Assembly: GCA_964518505.1 (NCBI GenBank)
Contig: CAZFGT010000006.1
Span: forward strand, 1 to 64,000
From: DASPUH01 sp964518505
Lineage (GTDB): Bacteria; Chloroflexota; Limnocylindria; Limnocylindrales; CSP1-4
Direction of reading: 5' to 3'
Length of the DNA stretch: 64,000 nucleotides
The stretch's first letter is position 1. Each line of letters starts with the position of its first letter. The notes under the pieces are model-generated. The model made no database searches. It was given only the letters and a program-made list of their open reading frames with translations, and was not told the DNA's origin. Positions 43,291 through 52,617 of the stretch are shown in pieces. The position numbers and the translations under genes are program-made.

Positions 43291-44792
43291 GGGATGATGA
43301 CCGTGCCGCCGCCGCCGCGGGGGAAGCCGCCGCCGAAGCCGCCGGTGCCGCTGCCGGTGGTCGTCGTGGTCCCGGTGCGGGACGCCGACGTGCCCGTCTC
43401 CACCCGGTCGCCGACGTTGAGGCCGCTCGTGATCTCCGCGAGCGAGGTGGTGACGAGGCCGACCTGCACGGGCACAGCCGATACCGACCCGTCAGTGGCT
43501 ACGACGTTGACGGTGTATGCGCCGGCCGCACCGTTGAGGGCGATGGCCGGGATGGCGATCACGCCGCTCGCCGACGCGGTGGTCACCGAGATGCTTGCTG
43601 ACATACCCGAGCGCAGCGTCGCGTCGGTGTTGTCGAGGGTCACCTGGACGGCGTACGTGACGACCGACGACGAGCCGCTGGTAGCGGCGGACGGCGAGAT
43701 GCTGGTGACCTTACCGGGCAGGGTCTTGCCGACGGCGGTGACGGTCACCGACGCCGCCTGGCCCACCTGGAGGGAGTTGATGTCGGCCTCGGGGACCGAG
43801 CCGGAGGCGACCATACCCCCGGTCTGGAGCGAGATGGCCGTGCCCGACGGGGCGTTGAAACCGGCCACGACGGTGACCGTGGCCACCGTGCCGTCGGCGG
43901 GCGCCACGAGCGTCGCGTTGTCGACGACCGTCCTGGCCGAGTCGACGCTCACCTGGGCCGTGGCGACGGCGGCCTGGTCGGAGGCGACCGTGGCGGCCGA
44001 CGCGGGCGCGACCTTGGAGGCGTAGCCGTCCTTGGCCGAGGTCACCGACAGTTCGGCCGAACTGATGCTCTGCGACGCCTGGTGCGTCGCCTGCGTGGCC
44101 TGCTGCTGAGTGCTCGCCAGCTGCTGCTGCGCATTGGTGATGGCCGCCTGGTCGGCGGCGATGACGGAGGCCGGAGCACTCGCGGCCTGGTCGGCCGTCA
44201 GCTGCGCCTTGGCCTTCGTCACACTGGCCTGGGCCGCCGCGATCGAGAGCTTGTTCTTGGCCACCGTATCGTTGTAGTTCGTGCGGGCGTTGCTGAGCTG
44301 CTGCTCGGCCTGGGTGATGGACAGCTGGGCCGAGGCTTTGTCGGTGGCGGTGGCGCCGGCCTGGTCCGTGGCCAGCTTGGCCTCGGCGGCGGCGAGGTTG
44401 GCCTGTGCCGCGGCCAGCTGCGGGGTCGCATTGACATCGTCGGCCGTCGCCAGCACATCACCCTGCTTCACCACTTGGCCGACCACCACGTTGACGGTCT
44501 TGACCGGCCACACGGTGCTGCCCGATCCCGACCCGCTGGAACTGCTCGAGCTGCTGGAACTGGAGGAGCCGCTGGCGAGGGTCGGAAGCTGGCCAAAGGC
44601 CAGGTCGTACACCGTCGCCGGGGCGAGGCTGCCGGTCGCCACGACCTGATCGACCACGTTGGTGCGGGTTGCCTGCGCGGTCAGTAGCGTGCTACTCGAC
44701 GAGGAGCCGAAGCTGGGTCCGATGACCACGAAGCCCACGGCGCCCACGCCGACCACCAGGAGAAGCACGGCGGCGATGATCTTCAGGCGCAT
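43287..44792 (-). CDS. Efflux periplasmic adaptor (HlyD/MacA family)
   Basis: A 501-residue membrane-fusion protein. One N-terminal helix (IIAAVLLLVVGVGAVGFVVI), a poly-Ser/Gly stretch (about 75-92), a lipoyl half (VVVGQVVKQGDVLATAD), a long coiled-coil hairpin of Ala/Gln-rich helices (about 110-275), the second lipoyl half (LVAPADGTVATVTVVAG) and a beta barrel follow. The Gly-rich C-terminus is unusual. It is the first gene of the cluster; no outer-membrane channel is nearby, fitting a single-membrane or unusual envelope. Confidence 0.87.
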   Translation of the reverse strand: MRLKIIAAVLLLVVGVGAVGFVVIGPSFGSSSSSTLLTAQATRTNVVDQVVATGSLAPATVYDLAFGQLPTLASGSSSSSSSSSSSGSGSGSTVWPVKTVNVVVGQVVKQGDVLATADDVNATPQLAAAQANLAAAEAKLATDQAGATATDKASAQLSITQAEQQLSNARTNYNDTVAKNKLSIAAAQASVTKAKAQLTADQAASAPASVIAADQAAITNAQQQLASTQQQATQATHQASQSISSAELSVTSAKDGYASKVAPASAATVASDQAAVATAQVSVDSARTVVDNATLVAPADGTVATVTVVAGFNAPSGTAISLQTGGMVASGSVPEADINSLQVGQAASVTVTAVGKTLPGKVTSISPSAATSGSSSVVTYAVQVTLDNTDATLRSGMSASISVTTASASGVIAIPAIALNGAAGAYTVNVVATDGSVSAVPVQVGLVTTSLAEITSGLNVGDRVETGTSASRTGTTTTTGSGTGGFGGGFPRGGGGTVIIP

Positions 44793-44926
44793 GGAGGACC
44801 TCGTGATTAGGGTTGGAGGCGCGTCGCGCCGGCGGGGGATCCAGCGCGCGCGCCGAACTCACTATCGACGGGTCCGCTGAAGGAGTCCTGAAGGCGCGCG
44901 GAACGGGCGACCGACCGCCCGGGGCG

Positions 44927-46213
44927 TCAGCCCGGGCGATTCCGCGTGCGTGACGCGACTGGTGGCCGAGCACCCGACGTGGGACGGGCGGGGCGACGCG
45001 CGGAGCCGCCACCGGAGCGACCGCCGGCTGAGCCCGGGCCGCGCAGGGGTCGTGGCTCCTCGTCGCGCTCGGGCACGAAGCCCTCCTCGACGCGCCAGGG
45101 GATGGCCCGCTTGAGGAGGCGCTGCACCCCGCGCAGGAGGTCGGCCTCGTCCATGCACACGAGCGAGATGGCGTCGCCGGTCAGGCCGGCGCGCCCGGTC
45201 CGGCCGATGCGGTGGATGTAGTCCTGGGGGTCGAACGGCAGCTCGAAGTTGACGACGTGGGGCAGATCCTCGATGTCCAGGCCGCGGGCCGCCACGTCCG
45301 TCCCCACCAGGGCGATGACCTCGCCGCGCTTGAACGCGTCGAGGGCGCGGATGCGCTCGGCCTGCGTGCGGTCGCTATGGATGGCCTCGGCGGCGATGCC
45401 CTGCCGCTCCAGCCAGCTTGCCAGGCGTCGCGCGGCGATCTTGGTCCGCGTGAAGATGAGCGCCTGGCGGAGGTCGTAGCGACGGATGAGGTGGGCGAGC
45501 AGCTCCTCCTTGCGATCGCGGTCGACCGGGATGACCAGCTGGCGCACCGACTCGGCGGTCGTATTGCGCGCGGCGACCTCCACCGTGGCGGGGTCATGCA
45601 GCCACTGCGCGGCAAGGCGGCGGATGTCGTCCGAGAAGGTGGCCGAGAACAGGAGGTTCTGGCGCTTGGGCGGCAGGAGGGCGAGGATGCGGCGGATGTC
45701 GGGCAGGAAGCCCATGTCCAGCATGCGGTCGGCCTCGTCGAGGACGAGGACCTCCACCTGGCCCAGGTTCACGTTGCGCTGCTCGACGTGGTCCAGCAGG
45801 CGGCCCGGCGTGGCCACCAGGACCTCCACGCCGCCGCGCAACGCCTTCGTCTGCGGAGCGATGTCCACGCCGCCGTACACGGCGGTCGAGCGGAGCTGCG
45901 GCAGGTGGCGGGCGTAGGTGCGGAAGCTCTCCTCCACCTGCATGCACAGCTCGCGCGTCGGCAGCAGGACGAGCGCCCGGACGGGATGCCGCGCGGGCGA
46001 GAAGCTGGCGTTGCCGGTCGCCATGAGCCGCTCCAGGATGGGCAGGGCGAAGGCGGCCGTCTTGCCCGTGCCCGTCTGGGCCGCGGCCAGGAGGTCGCGA
46101 CCCTCGCGCACGAGCGGGATGCCGCGGGCCTGGATGGGCGTAGGGTCGACGTAGCCCTCGTCGTCGATGGCTCTCTGGAGTTCGGCCGGCAGGCCGAGCT
46201 GGGCGAACGACAA
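44927..46213 (-). CDS. DEAD-box RNA helicase
   Basis: An ATP-dependent RNA helicase of about 428 residues. Q motif, AQTGTGKT (motif I), TPGR, DEAD (LVLDEADRMLDMGF), SAT (FSATFSDD), and the HRIGRTGR motif VI are all present, with a Gly/Arg/Ser-rich C-terminal tail for RNA binding. It would unwind rRNA or mRNA structures. A TTG at 46213 with GGAG five bases upstream is chosen; the open frame continues to 46321 but overlaps the zinc-ribbon gene, so the start is uncertain. Confidence 0.87.
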   Translation of the reverse strand: MSFAQLGLPAELQRAIDDEGYVDPTPIQARGIPLVREGRDLLAAAQTGTGKTAAFALPILERLMATGNASFSPARHPVRALVLLPTRELCMQVEESFRTYARHLPQLRSTAVYGGVDIAPQTKALRGGVEVLVATPGRLLDHVEQRNVNLGQVEVLVLDEADRMLDMGFLPDIRRILALLPPKRQNLLFSATFSDDIRRLAAQWLHDPATVEVAARNTTAESVRQLVIPVDRDRKEELLAHLIRRYDLRQALIFTRTKIAARRLASWLERQGIAAEAIHSDRTQAERIRALDAFKRGEVIALVGTDVAARGLDIEDLPHVVNFELPFDPQDYIHRIGRTGRAGLTGDAISLVCMDEADLLRGVQRLLKRAIPWRVEEGFVPERDEEPRPLRGPGSAGGRSGGGSARRPARPTSGARPPVASRTRNRPG

Positions 46214-46268
46214 GGAGACTCCGGCGCTGTTAGGCGGGCTGGCGATGTCCGCGGCGATCAAGGCCGCA

Positions 46269-46505
46269 TCAGTGCGGCAAGGATAGCGGTCCGCCGTGCG
46301 GCAGGCGACGCTTCGCGCCACAGACCGGGCAGGTGGCGATGGCCGTCTCGGGGTCGAGACGCATGAACGTGGTGCAGCCGTTGGTGCGGCAGTACAGGGT
46401 GGGAGCGGCGGCTCGATCGCCGTCGTGACGGGCCCGCTGCTGACGTCGCATGGCGGCGCCGCGCTGGCTGATGCTGGTGATGGTGCTCGCGCTTCGCGAG
46501 ATCAT
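46269..46505 (-). CDS. Small zinc-ribbon protein
   Basis: A possible 78-residue protein with two Cys pairs, YCRTNGCTTF and CPVCGAKRR about 21 residues later, making a zinc ribbon. The basic N-terminal half (MRRQQRARHDG) suggests nucleic-acid contact. AAGGA about 12 bases upstream of ATG is a weak ribosome site. It could be the first gene of the helicase transcript. Family not recognised. Confidence 0.5.
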   Translation of the reverse strand: MISRSASTITSISQRGAAMRRQQRARHDGDRAAAPTLYCRTNGCTTFMRLDPETAIATCPVCGAKRRLPHGGPLSLPH

Positions 46506-46770
46506 GATGAGGAACGTCCTTCGATGGGTGGCTGCGCCGGCGGATCCTTGTCCGCGGCCGCGAGCCGGATGTGATGGGCTCGACGGGCACATGCCCGGAG
46601 CGAGTCGTTGGTGAGGATCCTCGGCCGTGACCCGGGAACAGCGGGTTGAACTGCTCACACCGGTATCGGCGCTCGAGGTCCGGTCCATTGTGCGCCCCGG
46701 GACGGCTTCCTGTCAAACCAGCCGAACGTCCGGTGGGCCCTCCGGCGCACGCCCTCGTACACTGCGCCCG

Positions 46771-48900
46771 ATGGCGAGCACGGCGCAGCCCGCTGCCACG
46801 ACCCGTGGCACGGGCATCGTGGAGGACGGCTTTCGACCGGATATCGAGGGTCTGCGAGGGGTCGCCGTCACCCTCGTGGTGCTATACCACGGCGCGCTGC
46901 TGGGGTTCGTCGGCGGCTTCGTCGGGGTCGATGTCTTCTTCGTCATCTCCGGCTTCCTGATCACGGGTCTCCTGCTGCGCGAGCTCGAGCGGCGCGGCCG
47001 CATCAGCTTCCGCGCCTTCTACGCGCGGCGGGTCCGCCGCCTGGCCCCGGCCGGTGCGGTCGTGCTGCTCGTCACCCTGCTGGCCACGTTCCTGGTGGTC
47101 GATCCGCTGGATCGGCCGGACCTCCTGGCGGATGGCGCTGCGGCCGCCCTGTCGGTGGGCAACATGCGCTTCGCCTTGCAGGCGTCGGATTACTTCGCCA
47201 CGGTCTCCACGCCCTCACCGTTCCTGCACTTCTGGTCGCTGGCCGTGGAGGAGCAGTTCTACCTGCTCTGGCCTGCCCTGCTGGCCGGTGTCGCCCTGCT
47301 GGCCAGGGGTCGGCGCGTGCGGCTCGCGGTGGGCGTGGCCATGGCCCTCGTCATCGTCGTCTCGTTCGCCGTCAACCTGGTCGTCACCAACGTGTCGGTG
47401 GACTGGGCCTTCTACTCGCTGCCGACGCGCGCGTGGCAGCTCGCCGCGGGCGGCCTGGTGGCCGTGCTGGCCCTGCCGTTGCGCCGGCTGCCGGGTGCCC
47501 TCCAGGCCGCGCTCGGCACCGCCGGGCTGGCCGCGATCGTCGTCGCCGCGCTGTTCATCGACGGGACCGTGCCCTACCCGGGCCTCGCTGCGGCCGTGCC
47601 GACGCTGGGGGCGGTGGCCGTGCTCATCGCCGCCGGCCGCGGGCCGGCGCGCTTGCTGACGCTGGCCCCGGTGCGCTTCATCGGCCAGATCAGCTACTCG
47701 CTGTACCTGTGGCACTGGCCCTTGCTGGTCCTGCCCGCGGCCGCGCTCGGCGCCGCCCTCGCCCCCAACCAGGTCGCCGGCCTGATGTGCCTGGCGGTCG
47801 TGGTGGCGTGGCTTTCGTGGCGCTACGTGGAGACGCCCTTCCGGGCCGGCTTCGGGGGACGCCTCGCCCGCTGGCCGGGGCGGGTGGTGGCGGTCGGCCT
47901 CACCGGCCTGCTGGGCCTGGCCCTGCTGGCGAGCGGCCTGGCGTGGCAGCAGGGTCAGGCGCTGGCCGCCGCCGCCGGTTCGCCCGGTCCGACGGATCTG
48001 GGCGCGAGTTCGCTGCTCGCCGGCGCGACCCCGATGCCAGGCCTGCCCACTGCGTCGCCCGGTGGCCCGTCCGTCAGCCCCTCGCCGAGCGGCCCCGTGA
48101 GCTACGCGCTGCCGGCCGGGGTCCACCCCACGCCGGCCGGGGCGCGCGCGGATCAGACGGAGACCGAACTGCGCGCCGACGGGTGCATGGGCCTGGATGC
48201 CACCGCCGTGCCCCCGGCGTGCTGGTACGGCGACCCGCAGGGCACCTTCACGCTGGCCCTCGTGGGTGACTCGCACGCCGCCCAGTGGTTCACCGCCCTC
48301 GACGCCATCGCCAAGGCCCGCCACTGGCGCCTGGAGACGTTCACCAAGGTCCGCTGCCCGTTCCTGGACGTCCGCATGGTCAACATCGCGCTCAAACGCG
48401 AGTACACCGAATGCGAGGCGTGGGATCGGGCGGTGGTGGCGCGCCTGCAGGCCCATCCGGCCGACCTGACCTTGATCTCGACCGACCGCAACTGGATCGA
48501 CCCCGTCGCCGCGGCCGATGACACGCCGGCCGCCGAGGCCGCCTCGGAGGCTCGCCTGGTGAGCCAGCTGCCCGGCCGCGTCGGGCTCATCGTGGACACG
48601 CCATCATCCACCCAGGACGTGCCCGCCTGCCTGGCCGCCCACACCTCGGACATCCGGCCCTGCACCTTCTCGCGGGCCATCGCCGATCGCAACTCGATCG
48701 GCGTCCGCGAGCAGGCCATCGCAACCGCTACCGGCGCGGGCCTGCTCGACCTCAATGACTTGGTCTGTCCGGGAGATCCGTGTCAGCCGATCGTCGACGA
48801 CATCCTCATCTTCCGCGATGACTCCCACCTCACGGCGACCTTCGCCATGGCGCTGGCGCCGGCGCTTGCCCGGGCCATCGACGCCGTCCTGGGATCGTGA
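46771..48900 (+). CDS. Acyltransferase-3 with C-terminal SGNH domain (OafA-like)
   Basis: A 709-residue membrane enzyme that O-acetylates surface sugars. DGFRPDIEGLRGVAVTLVVL starts the acyltransferase-3 domain, followed by about ten helices; GVDVFFVISGFLIT, FWSLAVEEQFYLLWP and YSLYLWHWPLLV are typical. A Pro/Ser-rich linker (about 400-450) leads to an extracytoplasmic SGNH domain: VGDSHAAQW (Ser501) and the DDSH motif (683-686) supply Ser, Asp and His. ATG follows TACACT (46758-46763) by seven bases. Confidence 0.9.
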   Translation: MASTAQPAATTRGTGIVEDGFRPDIEGLRGVAVTLVVLYHGALLGFVGGFVGVDVFFVISGFLITGLLLRELERRGRISFRAFYARRVRRLAPAGAVVLLVTLLATFLVVDPLDRPDLLADGAAAALSVGNMRFALQASDYFATVSTPSPFLHFWSLAVEEQFYLLWPALLAGVALLARGRRVRLAVGVAMALVIVVSFAVNLVVTNVSVDWAFYSLPTRAWQLAAGGLVAVLALPLRRLPGALQAALGTAGLAAIVVAALFIDGTVPYPGLAAAVPTLGAVAVLIAAGRGPARLLTLAPVRFIGQISYSLYLWHWPLLVLPAAALGAALAPNQVAGLMCLAVVVAWLSWRYVETPFRAGFGGRLARWPGRVVAVGLTGLLGLALLASGLAWQQGQALAAAAGSPGPTDLGASSLLAGATPMPGLPTASPGGPSVSPSPSGPVSYALPAGVHPTPAGARADQTETELRADGCMGLDATAVPPACWYGDPQGTFTLALVGDSHAAQWFTALDAIAKARHWRLETFTKVRCPFLDVRMVNIALKREYTECEAWDRAVVARLQAHPADLTLISTDRNWIDPVAAADDTPAAEAASEARLVSQLPGRVGLIVDTPSSTQDVPACLAAHTSDIRPCTFSRAIADRNSIGVREQAIATATGAGLLDLNDLVCPGDPCQPIVDDILIFRDDSHLTATFAMALAPALARAIDAVLGS

Positions 48901-48906
48901 GGGCGG

Positions 48907-50340
48907 TCAGGCAGCCATCGTGGGCGCGTCCGTGCGGCGGGACACGAGCAGGCCCAGCAGCACGGCGGCGACGGCGCCGCTGAAGGCGATGGCCAGGGCG
49001 GCGTGGGGATCCCAGGCGAGGGCGAGGCCGGCTGCCACGAGCGCGCCGCCGATGCCACTGCCCAGGGCGTTGCCGAGGACGTCCAGCAGCTGCAGGCTGG
49101 CCGTGGCGGCCCCTTCCTGGCCGGGCTCGGCCTCGCGCAGCACCGTCAGGGTCACGACCGGGTAGCAGAGGCCCATGCCCAGGCCGGAGACCGACCAGCC
49201 GGCGATGGCCACCCAGATCGGCGTGGCGTCCAGGAGGACCGCCGACGTGACCGCGATCCCCACCGCGACGCAGGCCAGGCCCAGGGCCATCAGGGCGCGT
49301 GCGCCCCACTGGTGGACGAGGTGCGACTGGATCCATGAGCCCGCCGTCCAGGTGATGGTGGCGGAGGTGAGTGCGAGCCCGGCGAAGAACGGTGTCTCGC
49401 CGCGGATCAGGACGATGGCCAGCGGCAGGAAGGCCTCGGCGCCGAAGAACCCGAAGGTCATGATCCCGCGCAGGGCGATCGTCGCCGGCAACCCCCGGCC
49501 CGCGCGGAGCGTGCCGCGGGGCACGAGGCGGACCAGCGCCGCGAGGCCCACGCCAAGGGCGGGCAGCGCGATCAGCAGGCCCCACCAGGTGACCGAGGTG
49601 AGGCCGGCCAGCAGCACGCCGGCGGCCAGGGCCGTGATGATCGCCGGTGCCAGCCGCCCGCGGGCCGAGGCCGCGTCGGGGTCGGCCGGCGGCCCCGCCA
49701 CCCGCCGCAGGGCGGGCACGGTCAGGACCGCGGAGATGACCAGGAACGGCAGCAGGCCGAAGAAGACGAACCGCCAGTCGAGGAACTGGGCCACGAAGGC
49801 GGCCGCCGCCGGCCCGGCCAGGCCGGGCACGACCCAGGCCGTGGACAGGATGGCGAACATGCGGGGCCGGATCGCATCGGGATAGGCCCGCCCGATGACC
49901 ACATACGTCACCGTCGGGATGGCGCCGCCGCCCAGGCCCTGGATGAGGCGGGCGCCGATGAGCACGGGCATGGAGGGGGCCGCTCCGCCGATCACGAGCC
50001 CCACGCCGAAGAGGACGAGGCCGATACCGAAGGGGCGTACGAGGCCGCCGCGATCGATCTGCTGGCCGGCCACCACGATGCCCACGAGGGTGCCAAGGAA
50101 GAAGGCGCTGAAGGCCCAGCCGTAGAGCGCCACGTCACCCAGCTGGCGGGCCACCACGGGCATGATCGTGGAGACGGCGAGCGCCTCGAAGGCCACCAGG
50201 GTCACGGTCAGCACCATCCCCACGGTCAGGGCGCGTCGCGCCGGCGACCACACGCTGTTCTCCGCCGTGGCTCGCGTCCCGACCGCCGCCGCGGGCCGTT
50301 GCGGGGGGCCGCCACCGGCCACCTCGTCGACCGTTGCCAT
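48907..50340 (-). CDS. MFS drug-efflux transporter
   Basis: A 477-residue membrane protein of the EmrB/QacA or DHA group with about fourteen helices. AVSTIMPVVARQLGD is the D1-like motif of helix 1, and GARLIQGLGGGAIPTVTYVV the motif C region. GQQIDRGGLVRPFGIG gives the loop 2-3 signature. ATG is seven bases after TAGAGT (50348-50353). It follows a 69-residue membrane protein gene whose stop lies inside that -10 element. Confidence 0.87.
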   Translation of the reverse strand: MATVDEVAGGGPPQRPAAAVGTRATAENSVWSPARRALTVGMVLTVTLVAFEALAVSTIMPVVARQLGDVALYGWAFSAFFLGTLVGIVVAGQQIDRGGLVRPFGIGLVLFGVGLVIGGAAPSMPVLIGARLIQGLGGGAIPTVTYVVIGRAYPDAIRPRMFAILSTAWVVPGLAGPAAAAFVAQFLDWRFVFFGLLPFLVISAVLTVPALRRVAGPPADPDAASARGRLAPAIITALAAGVLLAGLTSVTWWGLLIALPALGVGLAALVRLVPRGTLRAGRGLPATIALRGIMTFGFFGAEAFLPLAIVLIRGETPFFAGLALTSATITWTAGSWIQSHLVHQWGARALMALGLACVAVGIAVTSAVLLDATPIWVAIAGWSVSGLGMGLCYPVVTLTVLREAEPGQEGAATASLQLLDVLGNALGSGIGGALVAAGLALAWDPHAALAIAFSGAVAAVLLGLLVSRRTDAPTMAA

Positions 50341-50345
50341 CGTCG

Positions 50346-50555
50346 TCACTCTAGCGGACCCGCCACCGCCACGGCTCCCAGGACGTCCGCCAGCGCGGGC
50401 AGGATGAGGCGCAGGATGACGAGCGCCAGGAGGGCCAGGGCGAGCACCAGCACGGCCCGCAGCAGGAGGCTCTGGACCGGCGTCAGGGGCGCCCCGATGA
50501 AGCGGCCGATGAGCAGTTCCACCTCTTCGTCCCAGGTGTGTGTCGGGCGGCTCAT
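50346..50555 (-). CDS. Small single-span membrane protein
   Basis: A 69-residue protein with one strong helix (LLLRAVLVLALALLALVILR, about 31-50) after a short acidic N-terminus (HTWDEEVELLIGRFIG). No family recognised. The ATG is seven bases after TAGACT (50563-50568), exactly the spacing used by larger genes here, which argues that it is real. Its stop TGA overlaps the promoter of the downstream MFS gene. Confidence 0.65.
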   Translation of the reverse strand: MSRPTHTWDEEVELLIGRFIGAPLTPVQSLLLRAVLVLALALLALVILRLILPALADVLGAVAVAGPLE

Positions 50556-50626
50556 CGGCGGGAGTCTAGGCGCGCCCCACCGCGTGGAGGTTGGTACGGT
50601 AGTCAGCCTCGCGGTACCATCCGGCC

Positions 50627-51217
50627 GTGGTCGCCTTTCATGCTCCCGATCGCCTGTGGTACGCCGGTGACGAGGCCGCCGACCGGTTCCTGGCCGCCGA
50701 TCCGCTGGCCCTGCTGATCGGCTTCGTGCTCGACCAGCAGGTCACTGTCCAGAAGGCCTTCAGCGGGCCCCTGGAGCTGCAGCGACGTATGGGCGGCCGC
50801 CTGGACGCGGAGGCGATCGCCACGGCCGAGCCGGATCGCGTGGCGGCCATCTTCCAGGAGCGGCCGGCGCTGCACCGCTTCCCCGGCGCGATGGCAGGCC
50901 GTGTGCAGGCCCTGTGCGCCGCGATCGTGCGCGACTACGGCGGCAACGCAGGCCACATCTGGACGGAGGCCCGCGACGGAGCCGACCTGAAACGACGCCT
51001 CCTGGCCCTGCCGGGCGTGGGTGACATGAAGGCGGCCACGATCGTGGCCGTGCTCGCCAAGCGGTTCGGCCTCCAGCTGCCCGGGCTGGACGCGGTCCTG
51101 CCGCACCATCCGACGCTGGGCGATGTGGACTCGGCCGAGGCGCTCGCCAGCTACCAGGCGGGCAAGCGCGCCTACAAGGCCGCGCTCCGGGCGGGGGCTA
51201 CGTCAGAGCGCTCCTGA
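50627..51217 (+). CDS. HhH-GPD family DNA glycosylase-like protein (TIGR03252-like)
   Basis: A 196-residue protein of the helix-hairpin-helix GPD superfamily, resembling the uncharacterised TIGR03252 group. FVLDQQVTVQKAF is the typical first helix, and LLALPGVGDMKAATIVAVLA is the hairpin. In true glycosylases a catalytic Lys or Asp follows; here GLDAVLPHH gives an Asp at the expected area, but catalytic use is not certain. GTG follows TACCAT (50615-50620) by six bases. Its tail overlaps the epimerase gene by 20 bp. Confidence 0.8.
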   Translation: MVAFHAPDRLWYAGDEAADRFLAADPLALLIGFVLDQQVTVQKAFSGPLELQRRMGGRLDAEAIATAEPDRVAAIFQERPALHRFPGAMAGRVQALCAAIVRDYGGNAGHIWTEARDGADLKRRLLALPGVGDMKAATIVAVLAKRFGLQLPGLDAVLPHHPTLGDVDSAEALASYQAGKRAYKAALRAGATSERS

Positions 51218-52118
51218 GGGCATCGTCCAGCTCCGGTCGCTGGAACGCGTAGCCGGCCGCCGTCGCGCGCGCCGGGATGACCCGGCGGCTGCCCAGGACG
51301 AGGGTGGCCATGCCCCCCAGGAGCAGGCGCACGGGTAGCCCGGGCGTGGGGACAAGAGTGGGCCGGTGCAGGACGCGCCCCATGGCCCGCGCCAGGTCGG
51401 CCTGGCGGACCGGTTGCGGAGCCGTCACATTCAGGGCCCCGTGCAGCGAGGGTTCGGCCAAAGCCAGGCGGTAGAGGCCGACCAGGTCGACCAGGTCGAC
51501 CCAGCTGAACCACTGGCGCCCGCCACCGATGGGACCGCCCACGAACAGGCGGACGGGCAACGCGAGCAGCCGCAGCGCGGGCGCCTGACGGGCGATGACG
51601 ACGCCCTGCCGCAGGCACACGACGCGTACGCCAAGCGCCTCGGCCGGCGCCGCGGCCGCCTCCCAGGCCGTGCAGAGGCGCGCCAGGAACGTGTCGGAGA
51701 ACGGCGTCGCCTCGGTCGCCGGTTCGCGATCCAGGCCCTCGTAGCCGTCCGTGCCGGAGGCATTCAACAGGGCCGCGGGCCGCTCCGCCGGCGGCAGGGC
51801 CGCCATCGCGGCCACGAGCGCGGTCGTTGCCTCCACGCGGCTGCTGACGATGAGGCGACGGCGGCTCGCCGTCCACGGCCAGTGGCCGATCGTGGCCCCG
51901 GCGAGGTTGATCACGGCGTCCGCGCCGGCCAGTTCGGTGGCCCACGTGCCATGGGGGTCGCGCCCATCCCAGCCCACGGCACGTGCGCCCGCCGGCAGTC
52001 GGCGCGCCGTTGCGGCCGCATCCCGCGTGAGGACGACCACCGCGGCGCCATCGGCGAGGAGGGCCGACACGAGGGTCCGCCCGATCAGCCCTGAACCACC
52101 GGCCACGACGATCCTCAT
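51198..52118 (-). CDS. TIGR01777-family NAD(P)-dependent epimerase
   Basis: A 306-residue short-chain dehydrogenase-like epimerase. GGSGLIGRTLVSALLADG binds the nucleotide, GADAVINLAGATIG and WTASRRRLIVSSRV are signatures of the TIGR01777/YfcH group. The catalytic Tyr in the usual YxxxK is not obvious, as in many of this group. ATGA overlap with the DCC-family gene upstream indicates one transcript. Substrate unknown. Confidence 0.85.
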   Translation of the reverse strand: MRIVVAGGSGLIGRTLVSALLADGAAVVVLTRDAAATARRLPAGARAVGWDGRDPHGTWATELAGADAVINLAGATIGHWPWTASRRRLIVSSRVEATTALVAAMAALPPAERPAALLNASGTDGYEGLDREPATEATPFSDTFLARLCTAWEAAAAPAEALGVRVVCLRQGVVIARQAPALRLLALPVRLFVGGPIGGGRQWFSWVDLVDLVGLYRLALAEPSLHGALNVTAPQPVRQADLARAMGRVLHRPTLVPTPGLPVRLLLGGMATLVLGSRRVIPARATAAGYAFQRPELDDALRSALT

Positions 52119-52561
52119 TGGACGGTCCCATGGCCGGCGCGTGGCAGCCGGCAGGCGGGACCCTCGGCGCCGACAAGGCGGCCCAGGGTGCGGCGATGAC
52201 CCGCCACCACGCGGTACGCGACATCGACGAGTGGCACGACCGGCCCGGCGCTCGCCAGTCGCGCCGCCAGGCGCCAGCGCGGCAGTTCCCCGAGGACGAG
52301 CAGCATGGCCGGACCGCCCTCGGCCACGGCCCCGGAGGCCGGATCGACCACGTGCAACGCCGCGCGCAGGTCGTGGCCGGCGATGGCGGCCCGCCATGGC
52401 TCGGTCGCCGCCGTCGCGTCCTGGAGGGGCACGAAGGTCAATCGGCCGCCATGGTCCCGGCGCTGAAGCCAGCGGACGGTGGCCGTGCAGAAACCGCAGT
52501 CGGCGTCGTACAGGACGATGAGGGCCGGCGGCTCAGCGGGGGAGTCGGGGATCTGGGGCAT
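52115..52561 (-). CDS. DCC-family thiol-disulfide oxidoreductase-like protein
   Basis: A 148-residue DUF393 protein. LYDADCGFCTATVRWLQRRD holds the DxxCGFC motif of the thioredoxin-like DCC family. ATG at 52561 is preferred because a TTGCTA/TATACT promoter (52600-52573) lies just upstream, leaving a leader of only a few bases. The gene begins a two-gene transcript with the TIGR01777 epimerase. Redox function is inferred from the Cys pair. Confidence 0.82.
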   Translation of the reverse strand: MPQIPDSPAEPPALIVLYDADCGFCTATVRWLQRRDHGGRLTFVPLQDATAATEPWRAAIAGHDLRAALHVVDPASGAVAEGGPAMLLVLGELPRWRLAARLASAGPVVPLVDVAYRVVAGHRRTLGRLVGAEGPACRLPRAGHGTVQ

Positions 52562-52602
52562 CTTGCTACCGAAGTATAACATGTTAGCGCGAGTTAGCAA
52601 GA
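52561..52602 (-). promoter_or_regulatory. Promoter with flanking inverted repeat
   Basis: TTGCTA (52595-52600) and TATACT (52573-52578) are 16 bp apart on the minus strand. TCTTGCTA (52561-52568) and TAGCAAGA (52595-52602) form a perfect 8-bp inverted repeat around the -10 element, and TAACATGTTA lies between. This looks like an operator; no regulator is identified. Confidence 0.5.
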
Positions 52603-52617
52603 ACGAGGTGTCGCGAC

